This document shows positions 1 to 8,540 of a stretch of DNA of 64,000 nucleotides, piece after piece (the stretch's first letter is position 1; the number at the start of each line of letters is the position of its first letter). The DNA comes from Caecitellus pseudoparvulus. Lineage: Eukaryota; Bigyra: Bicosoecida. Where the stretch lies: assembly GCA_965644315.1 (NCBI GenBank), contig CBFFRQ010000067.1, positions 682,001 through 746,000 on the forward strand, read 5' to 3'. Below the pieces are notes generated by a model, which saw only the letters and a list, made by a program, of their open reading frames with translations, searched no databases and was not told where the DNA came from. The position numbers and the translations under genes were made by a program.

Positions 1-1035
1 GGTGTGGGTGCTGATGTGCGTCTGCGAGTGCCTGTGTCGGCTGAGCTGGGCGAGCAGCTGACTGGGGCGTTGGCTCAGCACGGCACTGCTGTGGCATCCG
101 ATGGCGTTGTGTATGGGCCTGGCAGCGTGGGCGGCGGGGAGGATGGCGTGTTGACGTTGACGCGGTGGGCGCCAGGGTGTGAGGGCGGTCTGGACATGCC
201 GCCGCCTGAGCTGGGCATGGCACGCAGTCTGTCCACTGGCTCTGTGGTGGTGGATGTGCCACCTGTGGCTGCCACCGGGCACGCGTGGCTGCCTGCACAC
301 CAGTGCATCCTGGCTCGTCGGTCTTTCTTCATGCGGCATGCAGTGGCTTCCGGCTTGATCAGTGCGCCAGTGGAGCCCAGTGCTGCAGCGTCCAGTGGTG
401 GCGTGTTCAGCGGGGAGGCGGCCCTGCCCAGCACCGGCGTGGGTCTGCCTGACACCGACCTCAGCACCCACGCAGCTGCCCACATGGTGGAGTTCCTGTA
501 CACTGACCGCATGGGGCGTCTGGCGCTGAGTCAGGCGGCAGCTGCTGGCTTGCACGCAGAGCTGGTCAGTGCACGAGGCATGACCCACGCAGTGGTGTCT
601 GGTGCGGACCCAGCCGAAGCTCTGGCGCAAGGCACCCTGCCACCCCCTGCCGAGGCGCCCTTCTCAGCAGGGGCGGTGCGGGAGGAAGACGCCGTGGAAG
701 ACGCACCTGCTCTGGCCCAGCTGGGCAGCATGCACATGCAGCCGCGCCTGTTGGCCCATGCCCTGCGCAGCATGGTGGCCGGGTACGACCTGTCTGACGC
801 AGAGTCCGCGGTGGGCATGCTGCAGTTCGCGCTGGGGCTGGGCCAGGCGGGGGAGCCGCTGCGGGCTGTGTGCGAGTTCCACCTGCGGCAAACAGTGCCC
901 CGCGAGGACTTGAAGAGCGCTGTGGAAGCGCTTCTTAGCATGCACACCGCGCCCGATGGCCATGAGGGCGGGGAGACCGCGTCCACTCTGCAGTTTCTAC
1001 AGGGCGTCCTCGAAGCCAGGGGGGTGCACGTGTGA
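1..1035 (+). CDS. BTB/POZ-domain protein, 3' part
   Basis: The reading frame is open from the first base and ends at TGA 1033-1035, so this is the C-terminal 344 residues of a longer protein whose start lies to the left. Residues about 75-115 read like the core of a BTB/POZ fold: a beta strand (VVVDVPP), then LPAHQCILARRSFFMRHA, the usual 'V-PAH+-IL-A+S-FF' signature. About 60 residues later HMVEFLYTDR matches the 'LL-YLYTD' helix. The loop between them is unusually long and Ser/Ala/Gly rich. The remaining 170 residues are helical (LLAHALRSMV, LKSAVEALLSMH), as expected of the BACK-like helices that follow many BTB domains. Known BTB proteins often act as substrate adaptors for cullin-3 ubiquitin ligases; that role is inference here. 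The N-terminal half that would define the subfamily (kelch, RCC1, ankyrin) is outside the window. Confidence 0.7.
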   Translation, partial: GVGADVRLRVPVSAELGEQLTGALAQHGTAVASDGVVYGPGSVGGGEDGVLTLTRWAPGCEGGLDMPPPELGMARSLSTGSVVVDVPPVAATGHAWLPAHQCILARRSFFMRHAVASGLISAPVEPSAAASSGGVFSGEAALPSTGVGLPDTDLSTHAAAHMVEFLYTDRMGRLALSQAAAAGLHAELVSARGMTHAVVSGADPAEALAQGTLPPPAEAPFSAGAVREEDAVEDAPALAQLGSMHMQPRLLAHALRSMVAGYDLSDAESAVGMLQFALGLGQAGEPLRAVCEFHLRQTVPREDLKSAVEALLSMHTAPDGHEGGETASTLQFLQGVLEARGVHV

Positions 1036-1458
1036 GGGTTTTGTGGCGTGACGCCACGTGCTGTCGGTCACCTTTGCCTGCCACGCAAGGCAATGCATTT
1101 CGCGCCCGCGTGTAAGTGTTGGAAGATGCAGGCCCTCATAAGCTGCCTGGGCGCGTACTGAAACGGAGCACCCCGTGGGGCAACTGATGCCGACAGAGCC
1201 AGCCGTCGCAGCGACAGTGAGCACCCGTCTCACTTCCCAAGGCGCAGCGTGCCAGTGCATTCAACTTACAAGTGCCCATACTTCCCTTCATCGCAGCATA
1301 TCATACGAGGGCTGTGGATGTTTGCTTTTTTGCGTTTCACGGCGGTTTGCTGCAGGTGGCAGCGGCTACCAAGCTGCCGCCACTTCTTCGCACGCAAGCC
1401 TCGTTACGCACAACGCCAACGCGTAGGGGGAGGGGGGGATCCATCGAATCCGCCCCGC
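1036..1458. other. Intergenic / uncertain 5' region
   Basis: This stretch lies between the BTB stop and the chosen start of the next gene. The frame of the downstream gene stays open back to about 1249 and contains an ATG at 1318, but the encoded residues are Cys/Arg-rich and featureless, and a G-run near 1425-1440 looks non-coding. It probably holds promoter, 5' UTR or a leader exon; I cannot separate these. Confidence 0.4.
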
Positions 1459-4242
1459 ATGCACTTCCTTCCCTATGTGACCATGTCGAGGTTGGGCCTT
1501 GTACCCACACGTGATGCAGGCACAGCCCAGAGTTCCAGCCTCAGCATCCGTGTGCGGCAACCTGTCGAAGTCTTCGCTAGCCAGCCGGAGGCTCGAGAGA
1601 CCACGCCGCCTCCGCGGAGCTCACAGTCGCCTTGGGGGCGCAAGGTCGCTGTGGTGTCACAGGCCCGCTGCTTTGGGGCGCTGCTGTTGCTGGCGTGTCT
1701 GCGAAGCGCAGTGTCCCAGTCCGACCCAAGCAACCGGACAGCCCCCACGCTGCCATGCACTGCCTTTGGGGGCCTGATTGAGCTGGACTCTCCATCTGCA
1801 GTGACGAACTCCACCTCCAGGTGGTACAATGGCCTCTGCCTGCCCTCTGCCCAGCCACCTGGCTCCAGCGCCGTGTACCTGCCCTGCCCGCGACGAGGCT
1901 CCTGCGCACCCCAACGCCAACGCCCCGGCGAGTGTGCACCTGGGCACGAGGGGTTGGTCTGTGGCTCGTGCAAGTCAGGTTGGGCCGCCGCATCTCCATG
2001 TCTGCCCTGCCGTCGCTGTCCAGACACTGGCGTGCCCCCCACCATAGCGAGCGGGGCATTTGCCCTTGTGCAGGTCGCGATTGCCGCTGCCACTGCCGTG
2101 TTCGCTGTGCGGGGGTACGTCTCCGCCCCGGAGAAGCTGTCGACGAGCCTCTTCAGCGGAGGCCTTCGCCTGCTCATGTGGTATGTGGGCATGGCGGGGC
2201 AAATTGGGAGCCTCGTGATCACCGGCTCGAGCACCCTTGCCTCGTCAGCACACACACTTGACCAGTGGGCGACAGTTTGCAACGTCGCGCGGCCGTGGAC
2301 AGGGGCAGATCAAGGCCTGAATGGAACCCTGTACGCTGCAGCAGCTCCCGAATCCAGCACTGCCAACATCATGGCTGCTGCAGGGTCGCTCATCGGTTCC
2401 AGCAGCGTGTCCAGTTTCCCTGGCTTGGGCTGCGTGTCAGGCGGGGGAGACACGGCTTCCTCGCGGGACCCTGGCAGTCTGTCCATGGCAGCCATCGGCT
2501 TCGTCCTGCTGTGCTTGACACTGTCGGCCCTGGACTGGTCGTCCCACCTCGCCCGCAGTGGGTACGCCCTGCCCGCCCCGCGCACCATCCTCTCGGCTCC
2601 AGCCATGTACATGCAGCTGCTCCCGAGCCTGCTGCAGCTGCATGCTCAGCAAGTGGGGCTGCGGCCACAGTACCCTGGGCTGGCATCCCCAAGCAGCCCA
2701 GCAGAGGCCCCAGGAGGCACGGGCACCTTCAGCGCCCTCATGGCCCTTCACTGCCTCGTGGCAACGCTTGGCTTTGCGGGTTTCATGTCATGGCGGCAGT
2801 GGCGCCAGACACGGTCGCCAGGCATGCGGGGCGCGAGCATTCGCAGCTTCTGCGCGAAGGGGTACCGCATTCAGCTGACGCCAGCCCAAGTGCAGTTTGA
2901 ATTGAACGCCATGGGAACGAAAGGCGCTGTTTTGACAAAGGCTGTCGTTGCGGAGGCGTCAGCCGCCGCCGCAGCCTGTTGGGGCTTCGGGGCAGTCTTG
3001 CCGAGCCACGCGTTTGGGTCCCTGCAGCTGCTCCTGGTGGTGGCGCTGGCGTGTGTGTCCTGGCTGACTGTGTCCACCGCCCTGCGCCTGAGCATCGCAG
3101 GCGCTGTGGTATCCCTCAGCTACGGCTTGGTGCGCATGCGGCGGCCATGGTGCTTGGAAGAGCTCAGCGACCTGGACTTGTTGGCGCATGGCGGATTGCT
3201 GACACACATTGCAGCACAAGCCCTGCTCGCTGCCGTCCCCAGCGAAGGGGTGCAAGCCGCCACCAGCGCGGTTTCTGCCTTGGCACACATTGTTGTCCTG
3301 GCTGGCATTGCCTTCGCTGTGGCCCGTGGGTACAGCGGGGCTGTGCGGCAAGTTCTGAGCAAAGTTGCGCTGCGCATACGAGGGTGGTTGCCGGAGCTCG
3401 GCCCGGCAGAGGGCAATGGAGACAGTGCTGTGGGCCAAGTGGAGGACAGTCGCATCCCCACGCTAGTGGAGGTAATAGCTGCACTGGGCTCTCGTGCGTT
3501 TCGTTGCGGGCAGATTCGCGTTGGGCGCCGCACCGGTGCAACCAGCCTTGGCACGCTCCTCAGAAACATGCAAGACATGCCTGTGTCAGGAGAAGAGCAA
3601 GGCGATGGTAGTCGCACCCAGTTGGAGCGTATCCTGGAGAGTCTTGGACCTTCAGCAGGAGCCCTGGTGTCCGTGGCTTCCTTGGACTCGGACGAAGCGG
3701 CTTCACCTTCTGCTCCATCAAGCACGGGCCTGGCCCGCCTGCAGCAGTTGGAACAGGCGGAGCGAGAGCAAACATTACGCCGACAGAGCATATCTGTGGC
3801 TCCGGCCGCCGCTTATGGCACAGTGGCAGCGCGCTCAAGCCCGGCACCGGACTTGCCGAGTAAGCCGCAGTCCCAGACCGACAGTGACATCCTGGAAGCT
3901 CGCGAGCCTATGAGAAGCGTGCAGCTATCCATTAAAGGTATGCTGAGTGGAAGCTTGGAGCTGACACTCCCCATGGATAGCTCGGCCGGTGGACTGCGGG
4001 CGTCAACCGCAAGCTCGAGGCCAGCCTCCCTTCGCGGCAGCCTTGCCAGGCGCCGGTCGTCGGTTAGTCGGAGCAGCAGCATCGATGAGCGCGGCCGGGT
4101 GATGTTCGGTGGCACCCACAGTGGCGAAGTAGCCAACCGCCTCCGGTCTCGCCGAAGCCGCACGTCAAGCATCGCTCCGCCACCTGCTGACGGAAGAGCG
4201 AGCATATCTGTGCGGCCTCCACGCCGATCATCAAGGAAGTGA
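1459..4242 (+). CDS. Cys-rich multipass membrane protein, paralogue of the giant FG-GAP protein's tail
   Basis: About 927 residues from ATG 1459; ATG 1318 or 1483 are alternatives, and a hidden 5' intron is possible. A hydrophobic segment at about residues 70-86 (CFGALLLLACLRSAVSQ) is likely a signal peptide or anchor although it sits far from any Met. A short Cys-rich ectodomain follows, with the pattern CPRRGSC, C-PGHEGLVCGSCK-GW, PCLPCRRCPDTG. Then come at least seven to nine hydrophobic helices, including FALVQVAIAAATAVFAV and QLLLVVALACVSWL. Landmarks GYRIQLTP, LPSHAF, WLTVSTALR and LEELSDLD recur in the same order in the 51.8-64 kb protein. The last 300 residues are a cytosolic low-complexity tail with many RxxS/RRxS phosphorylation-like sites (RRRSSVSRSSSID). 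It ends 67 bases from the stop of HSP70, which runs the other way. Function unknown; a sensor or receptor role is inference from topology. Confidence 0.75.
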   Translation: MHFLPYVTMSRLGLVPTRDAGTAQSSSLSIRVRQPVEVFASQPEARETTPPPRSSQSPWGRKVAVVSQARCFGALLLLACLRSAVSQSDPSNRTAPTLPCTAFGGLIELDSPSAVTNSTSRWYNGLCLPSAQPPGSSAVYLPCPRRGSCAPQRQRPGECAPGHEGLVCGSCKSGWAAASPCLPCRRCPDTGVPPTIASGAFALVQVAIAAATAVFAVRGYVSAPEKLSTSLFSGGLRLLMWYVGMAGQIGSLVITGSSTLASSAHTLDQWATVCNVARPWTGADQGLNGTLYAAAAPESSTANIMAAAGSLIGSSSVSSFPGLGCVSGGGDTASSRDPGSLSMAAIGFVLLCLTLSALDWSSHLARSGYALPAPRTILSAPAMYMQLLPSLLQLHAQQVGLRPQYPGLASPSSPAEAPGGTGTFSALMALHCLVATLGFAGFMSWRQWRQTRSPGMRGASIRSFCAKGYRIQLTPAQVQFELNAMGTKGAVLTKAVVAEASAAAAACWGFGAVLPSHAFGSLQLLLVVALACVSWLTVSTALRLSIAGAVVSLSYGLVRMRRPWCLEELSDLDLLAHGGLLTHIAAQALLAAVPSEGVQAATSAVSALAHIVVLAGIAFAVARGYSGAVRQVLSKVALRIRGWLPELGPAEGNGDSAVGQVEDSRIPTLVEVIAALGSRAFRCGQIRVGRRTGATSLGTLLRNMQDMPVSGEEQGDGSRTQLERILESLGPSAGALVSVASLDSDEAASPSAPSSTGLARLQQLEQAEREQTLRRQSISVAPAAAYGTVAARSSPAPDLPSKPQSQTDSDILEAREPMRSVQLSIKGMLSGSLELTLPMDSSAGGLRASTASSRPASLRGSLARRRSSVSRSSSIDERGRVMFGGTHSGEVANRLRSRRSRTSSIAPPPADGRASISVRPPRRSSRK

Positions 4243-4309
4243 CTTCAATTCAACTGCTTGCATTGCAGGATCGTGAAGGAATCACGCACTGGCCGAAGCT
4301 TGGGGTCTC

Positions 4310-6684
4310 TTAATCGACCTCCTCGATCTTGGGGCCGCCAGAGCCGCCGGCAGCGGCAGGGGGGGCGCCGCCAGGCATGCCACCGGGCATGCCACCAGGC
4401 ATACCACCGGGCATACCACCGGGCATACCACCGGGCATGCCGCCAGGCATACCGCCAGGCATGCCGCCTGCAGCGCCCTCAGCGCCGCCGTAGGCCTTGG
4501 CCATGATGGGCATGACCTTGCCCTCCAGCTCCTTCTGCTTCTCCTCGTACTCCTCCTTCTCGCCGGACTGGTTGGCATCCAGCCATGCGACGGCCTCATC
4601 GATGGCGTCGTTGGCGGTCTTCTTGTCCTCCTCAGACAGCTTGTCAGCGAGCTTCTCGTCCTTCAGGGAGTTCTTGACGGAGAAGGCGTAGTTCTCCAGG
4701 GCGTTCTTGGCCTCGATGCGGCTCTTGGCACGCTCATCCTCAGCCTTGAACTTCTCGGCCTCGGACACCATGCGCTCGATGTCGTCAGTGGACAGGCGGC
4801 CCTTCTCGTTCTTGATGCTGATCTTCTGCTCGCGGCCGGTGCTCTTCTCCACGGCAGACACGTGCAGGATGCCATCAGTGGAGATGTCGAAGGTGACCTC
4901 GATCTGAGGCACGCCACGGGGCATGGGGGGAATGTTGTCCAGGTGGAACTTGCCCAGCAGGTTGTTGTCCTTGGTCATGGAGCGCTCGCCCTCGTACACC
5001 TGGATCAGCACGCCAGTCTGGTTGTCGGCGTAGGTGGAGAAAGTCTGGGACTTCTTCGTGGGCACGGTGGTGTTGCGGGGGATGAGGGTGGTCATCACAC
5101 CGCCAGCGGTCTCCAGGCCCAGCGACAGGGGGGTCACATCCAGCAGCAGGATCTCGTCCAGCTTGCCGCCCTTGTCGGCGTTGGTGAGGATGGCAGCCTG
5201 CACGGTGGCACCGTAGGCGACGGCCTCGTCGGGGTTGATGCTCTTGCAGGGGTCCTTGTTGAAGTACTCGGTGAGCATGGACTGGATGCGGGGGATGCGG
5301 GTGGAGCCGCCGACCAGCACGACCTCGTGCACGTTGGACTTGGAGATCTTGGAGTCCTTCAGCACCTGGTCCACAGGCTTGATGGTCTTCTTGAAGTCGG
5401 AGTTGCACAGCTCCTCGAAGCGGGCGCGGGTGATGGTCGTGGAGTAGTCCACACCCTCGAACAGGCTGTCGATCTCAATGAAGGCCTGAGTGGAGGAGGA
5501 CAAGCTGCGCTTGGCACGCTCGCAGGCAGTGCGCAGGCGGCGCTTGGCGCGCTCGGAGGTGGTCAGGTCCTTGCCGCGGTGCTTGCGCTTGAAGTCGGTG
5601 ATGCAGTAGTCCACCAGGCGGTTGTCGAAGTCCTCGCCGCCCAAGTGAGTGTCACCAGCGGTGGCCTTGACCTCGAAGATGCCGTCCTCCATGGTCAGCA
5701 GGGACACATCGAAGGTACCGCCACCCAGGTCGAAGATGAGCACGTTCTTCTCGCCGTCGGTCTTGTCCAGGCCGTACGCGATGGCGGCGGCGGTGGGCTC
5801 GTTGATGATGCGCAGGACGTTCAGGCCGGAGATGGTGCCGGCGTCCTTGGTGGCCTGGCGCTGGCCGTCGTTGAAGTAAGCGGGCACGGTGATGACTGCC
5901 TGCTTCACGTCGCCACCCAGGAAGGCCTCAGCCACCTCCTTCATCTTGACGAGGACCATGGCGGAGATCTCCTCAGGCTGGAAGCGCTTGCTCTCGCCCT
6001 TGTACTGCACCTCGATGAGGGGCTTGTCGCCGGGGCCCTGCACCAGCTTGAAAGGCCAGTGCTTGGTGTCAGCCTGGACCACGGGGTCGGAGAACTTGCG
6101 GCCGATCAGGCGCTTGGCGTCGAACACCGTGTTGGTGGGGTTCATTGCCGTCTGGTTCTTGGCGGCATCGCCGATCAGGCGCTCAGAGTCGGTGAAGGCC
6201 ACATAGGAAGGGGTGGTGCGGTTACCCTGGCTGCAAAGGAGAGGAGGGTGGGGTTGGTGTGAGGTGGAAAGTTCCATGGGCGGGTGCGGAAATAGCGCCG
6301 CGCCAGGGATGGAAATTTCCATCGCTACGGCTTCCACGCGCAGCACACCGTGCACTTACTCGTTGGCGATGATCTCCACACGGTCGTTCTGCCACACACC
6401 GACGCAAGAGTAGGTGGTGCCTGTGCAGTGAGGAGGGAAGGCGGCGTGAAGAACGCGTCAGTTGAGCAGCGGAGCAACGCCAAAGAACATTCGGACACGC
6501 CGAATGCCAGGCAGCGCTGACACGCACCCAGATCGATACCGACGGCAAAGCCGGTTGCCTGTGTATGGTGAAATGGGGTGAATCAGTGCAGTTTCGTGTG
6601 GCAGGGCGCGTGGGCAGCTGGCCCCGTCAAGGCGTGTCAGCGCCAAACACGACGCATTGCACCTACCTCAGCAGCAGCGGCCAT
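4310..6684 (-). CDS. HSP70: Cytosolic HSP70 chaperone, four exons
   Basis: ATP-dependent protein-folding chaperone of the cytosol. Exons (minus strand): 6667-6684, 6528-6558, 6360-6420 and 4310-6230. Spliced they give 676 residues beginning [17 protein letters not shown]. Donors are GTAGGT, GTGCGT and GTAAGT, and every intron ends in CAG. All three family signatures are present: [22 protein letters not shown] and [12 protein letters not shown]. The linker region [16 protein letters not shown] and the substrate-binding domain ([16 protein letters not shown]) follow. The C-terminus carries eight GGMP repeats and ends KIEEVD; the EEVD tail marks the cytosolic, HOP/CHIP-binding class. Exon 4 carries 95% of the coding sequence. 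Its codon use is strongly restricted (almost all third positions G or C), as in a highly expressed gene, which also produces long antisense open frames. The 5' splice structure was inferred by restoring the invariant N-terminal ATPase strand. Confidence 0.97.
4371..4468 (-). repeat. Eight 12-base units coding GGMP in HSP70
   Basis: On the plus strand the trinucleotide cat recurs at 4376, 4388, 4400, 4412, 4424, 4436, 4448 and 4460, an exact 12-base period. Each unit codes Gly-Gly-Met-Pro, just before the KIEEVD tail. [10 protein letters not shown] repeats are a known feature of many protist cytosolic HSP70s and of their HOP/HIP partners. Synonymous variation (gcatgcc versus gcatacc) shows the array is not brand new. 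The copy number may vary among strains. Confidence 0.95.
6266..6275. promoter_or_regulatory. Heat-shock-element-like palindrome 1, in HSP70 intron 3
   Basis: GGAAAGTTCC fits the head-to-head HSF unit nGAAnnTTCn. It lies inside the third HSP70 intron (6231-6359), about 45 bases from a second unit. Binding is inference. Confidence 0.45.
6308..6323. promoter_or_regulatory. Heat-shock-element-like palindrome 2, in HSP70 intron 3
   Basis: GATGGAAATTTCCATC is a perfect 16-base palindrome containing nGAAnnTTCn (GGAAATTTCC). It lies in the same intron as the unit at 6266-6275. Perfect palindromes of this length are otherwise rare in the window. It could act as an intronic enhancer or as part of a downstream promoter. 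Confidence 0.5.
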
Positions 6685-7302
6685 GATGAAAGGCTCGTAA
6701 AAGCTTGGATGTGTTCACGTGCGTGGATACACAGGGAGTGTACAGGTTGTTGTCTGTTGCGATGGGATGCGTGTGTTCGTTGGGTTGTTGGATTTGACAA
6801 GTAGGCAGCACTGAAGCCGAGAGAGACCCCCCCCCGCACACCCCTTACTCGTGGACAGGCCCTCTTACCGCTCAGCAGGCCACTAGATAAGCTCGCAGGC
6901 CAAGCAGGGAGAAAGCATGAAGGTTTGGCAGAAGGTTTATCAGTGTCCTGGCCCTTGGGTCTCCCGTCAGACAAGGAAGAGAAGTGGTGCGGATTTTGCC
7001 ACGCTTCGAGCAGCACTCGACGCTCCGCAAGCTGCACAAAACCACGATCCTCAGCCCCACCAATACTGATGGGACATGCTGCGTCGATCATTTGGGCAGC
7101 GGTGCGCTGGGTCCCCTGGCCCATTCCCAAGCATTGTCCAACACATGTCAACACACTTGCTGGTGCCGCACCCACATTTTACTCCTCACTTTGGACGCCT
7201 GGGAGCCACCCGTACGCCCTTACATCAGCGCCACGACCACGCTCACCCTCCTGAAAGATCGAGTGGAGTGCCCAACAGGCTGAAAGACCTTCACGCGTCA
7301 CC
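6685..7302. promoter_or_regulatory. Divergent intergenic region between HSP70 and the gene at 7303
   Basis: This 618-base gap separates the HSP70 start codon (leftward) from the ATG at 7303 (rightward), so it should hold both promoters. I see no clear TATA box or multi-unit heat-shock element. A single weak half-match (GAAGGTTT, 6931-6938) and a C-run near 6829-6837 are present. No convincing coding exon is seen. Confidence 0.4.
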
Positions 7303-8046
7303 ATGAGTGCACAGAGCGACTCAGCCGACGCTGAAGCCAAAGTTCCACCACGCCTGGCCTCAGCGTGGAGCTCCTGTGCCTTGTCCAGCTTGGAAACAGA
7401 GCTGAGATCCTCCCACGTATCCACAGCAGTCATTGCCCAGCTGCCCTTGGTGCCCCTGCCCCTTCAGGCACTTGGATTCAGCCACGTGAGAGACAAGCGC
7501 CGTTCAGTGGAAAAAGCGCTCATTGCCATTTCACTTGCCGTGGCACACGCCGAGCCTGTGGTGCGGGCAATCGCGAGGGCAGCCCAGGCGGGGCATCCGC
7601 TTCTGCAGCCCTGCCCTGCACAACCCCCCAGCCTGCCCCTTTTGAATGCGAAGCCGCCGGCAGCGCCCTGCGCCACAGACATGCATGCTTCAGCACCCCC
7701 ACGCGTGCTCAGGCGAGCAGGCTCGTGGGGGGACGCGGCTGTGGCTGTGTCAGAGGCCCTGCGTGACTCCTTGCCTCCTGGGCTTCAGGCTAGCAGCGCC
7801 AAGCTGGCGCACTTGACACCCCGAGGCTTGACGGGTCTGCTGGCGCTGCGAGACTATGAGGCGGAAAGCGCATCTGAGAACAGCTCCATTTTGTACGCCT
7901 TGTGCGCTGCTGTTGTGCGTGCAGGCACCCCTGGTGCAGGGCGGCCGCTGCTGGAGTTGGCTGGCAAGGCGACGTGGAGCATGAAACGCAGCATGGTCCT
8001 GCTCCGAGCCTCCCTGCGCGAAGATGGCGCGCCAAGGCAGGGGTGA
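7303..8046 (+). CDS. Hypothetical protein
   Basis: An uninterrupted frame of 247 residues from an ATG in a reasonable context (ACCATGA) to TGA. No domain is recognised. It is alanine/leucine rich with several predicted amphipathic helices (VEKALIAISLAVAHAEPVVRAIARAAQAG, LRDSLPPGLQASSAKLAHL), a proline-rich loop around residues 105-120, and a basic C-terminus. There are no membrane segments and no signal peptide. The composition (helical stretches broken by short loops, G/C third positions) is coding-like. It could be one exon of a longer gene, since no conserved domain confirms the ends. It is divergent from HSP70. Confidence 0.5.
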   Translation: MSAQSDSADAEAKVPPRLASAWSSCALSSLETELRSSHVSTAVIAQLPLVPLPLQALGFSHVRDKRRSVEKALIAISLAVAHAEPVVRAIARAAQAGHPLLQPCPAQPPSLPLLNAKPPAAPCATDMHASAPPRVLRRAGSWGDAAVAVSEALRDSLPPGLQASSAKLAHLTPRGLTGLLALRDYEAESASENSSILYALCAAVVRAGTPGAGRPLLELAGKATWSMKRSMVLLRASLREDGAPRQG

Positions 8047-8540
8047 AGTCAGATATGGCTAGTCACGTGTACATTCAAAGGCATGCCCTTGCAGCTGCTG
8101 AAGCGACGAGCTGGTTGCCGCGTGCCTCGCCGAGCTCTTGTCCAGCGCCAGCTCCGAATTTGCAAGTGCGCTTTGGCTGTCCACACACGCCACAGAGTGC
8201 AGAACCCACACATTCCGGTACAACGACAACTTTAAACGCAGCGATCTCTGCCTCCTTCCACTGTGCATTCCCGGCGTTCGTCGGACCTTGCCCTGCAGCA
8301 ACTGCGCAATGCATGGCGAGGGCTAAGTGGTTGCAGCGACACTCAGCCAAGGTGGGGCCGAAGCTCCCTCAGACGGCAAGCCTCCCGTAGCGCCGCACGA
8401 TGGCAGACGTTCAACAGGCACTGAGTGTGCTGTGTGGCATGGGTGCAGCCAAGGGCAGTCGCGACGGCACACAGGCCCGCATTCGCATTCGTAGGTGATG
8501 CTGCCGAAGCCGCCAACGCCAGGTGCCTCACACAGCCAAC
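8047..8540. other. Intergenic region, nothing recognised
   Basis: About 490 bases between the hypothetical gene and the duplicated membrane-protein gene. Only short open frames without domain features are present on either strand. It presumably contains the 3' UTR of the first gene and the promoter of the second. Confidence 0.4.

Noticed and set aside
1249-1458. N-terminal extension of the Cys-rich membrane protein from an upstream GTG
   Set aside because: The extension begins at a non-ATG codon and codes Cys/Arg-rich residues through a G-run. I used the first ATG nearer the hydrophobic segment.
4862-6262. A 466-codon open frame on the plus strand opposite HSP70
   Set aside because: It is the mirror of strongly GC3-biased HSP70 coding sequence; antisense frames of this kind are well known for HSP70 genes. 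Its translation is a Val/Leu/Gly-rich low-complexity chain with no domain.
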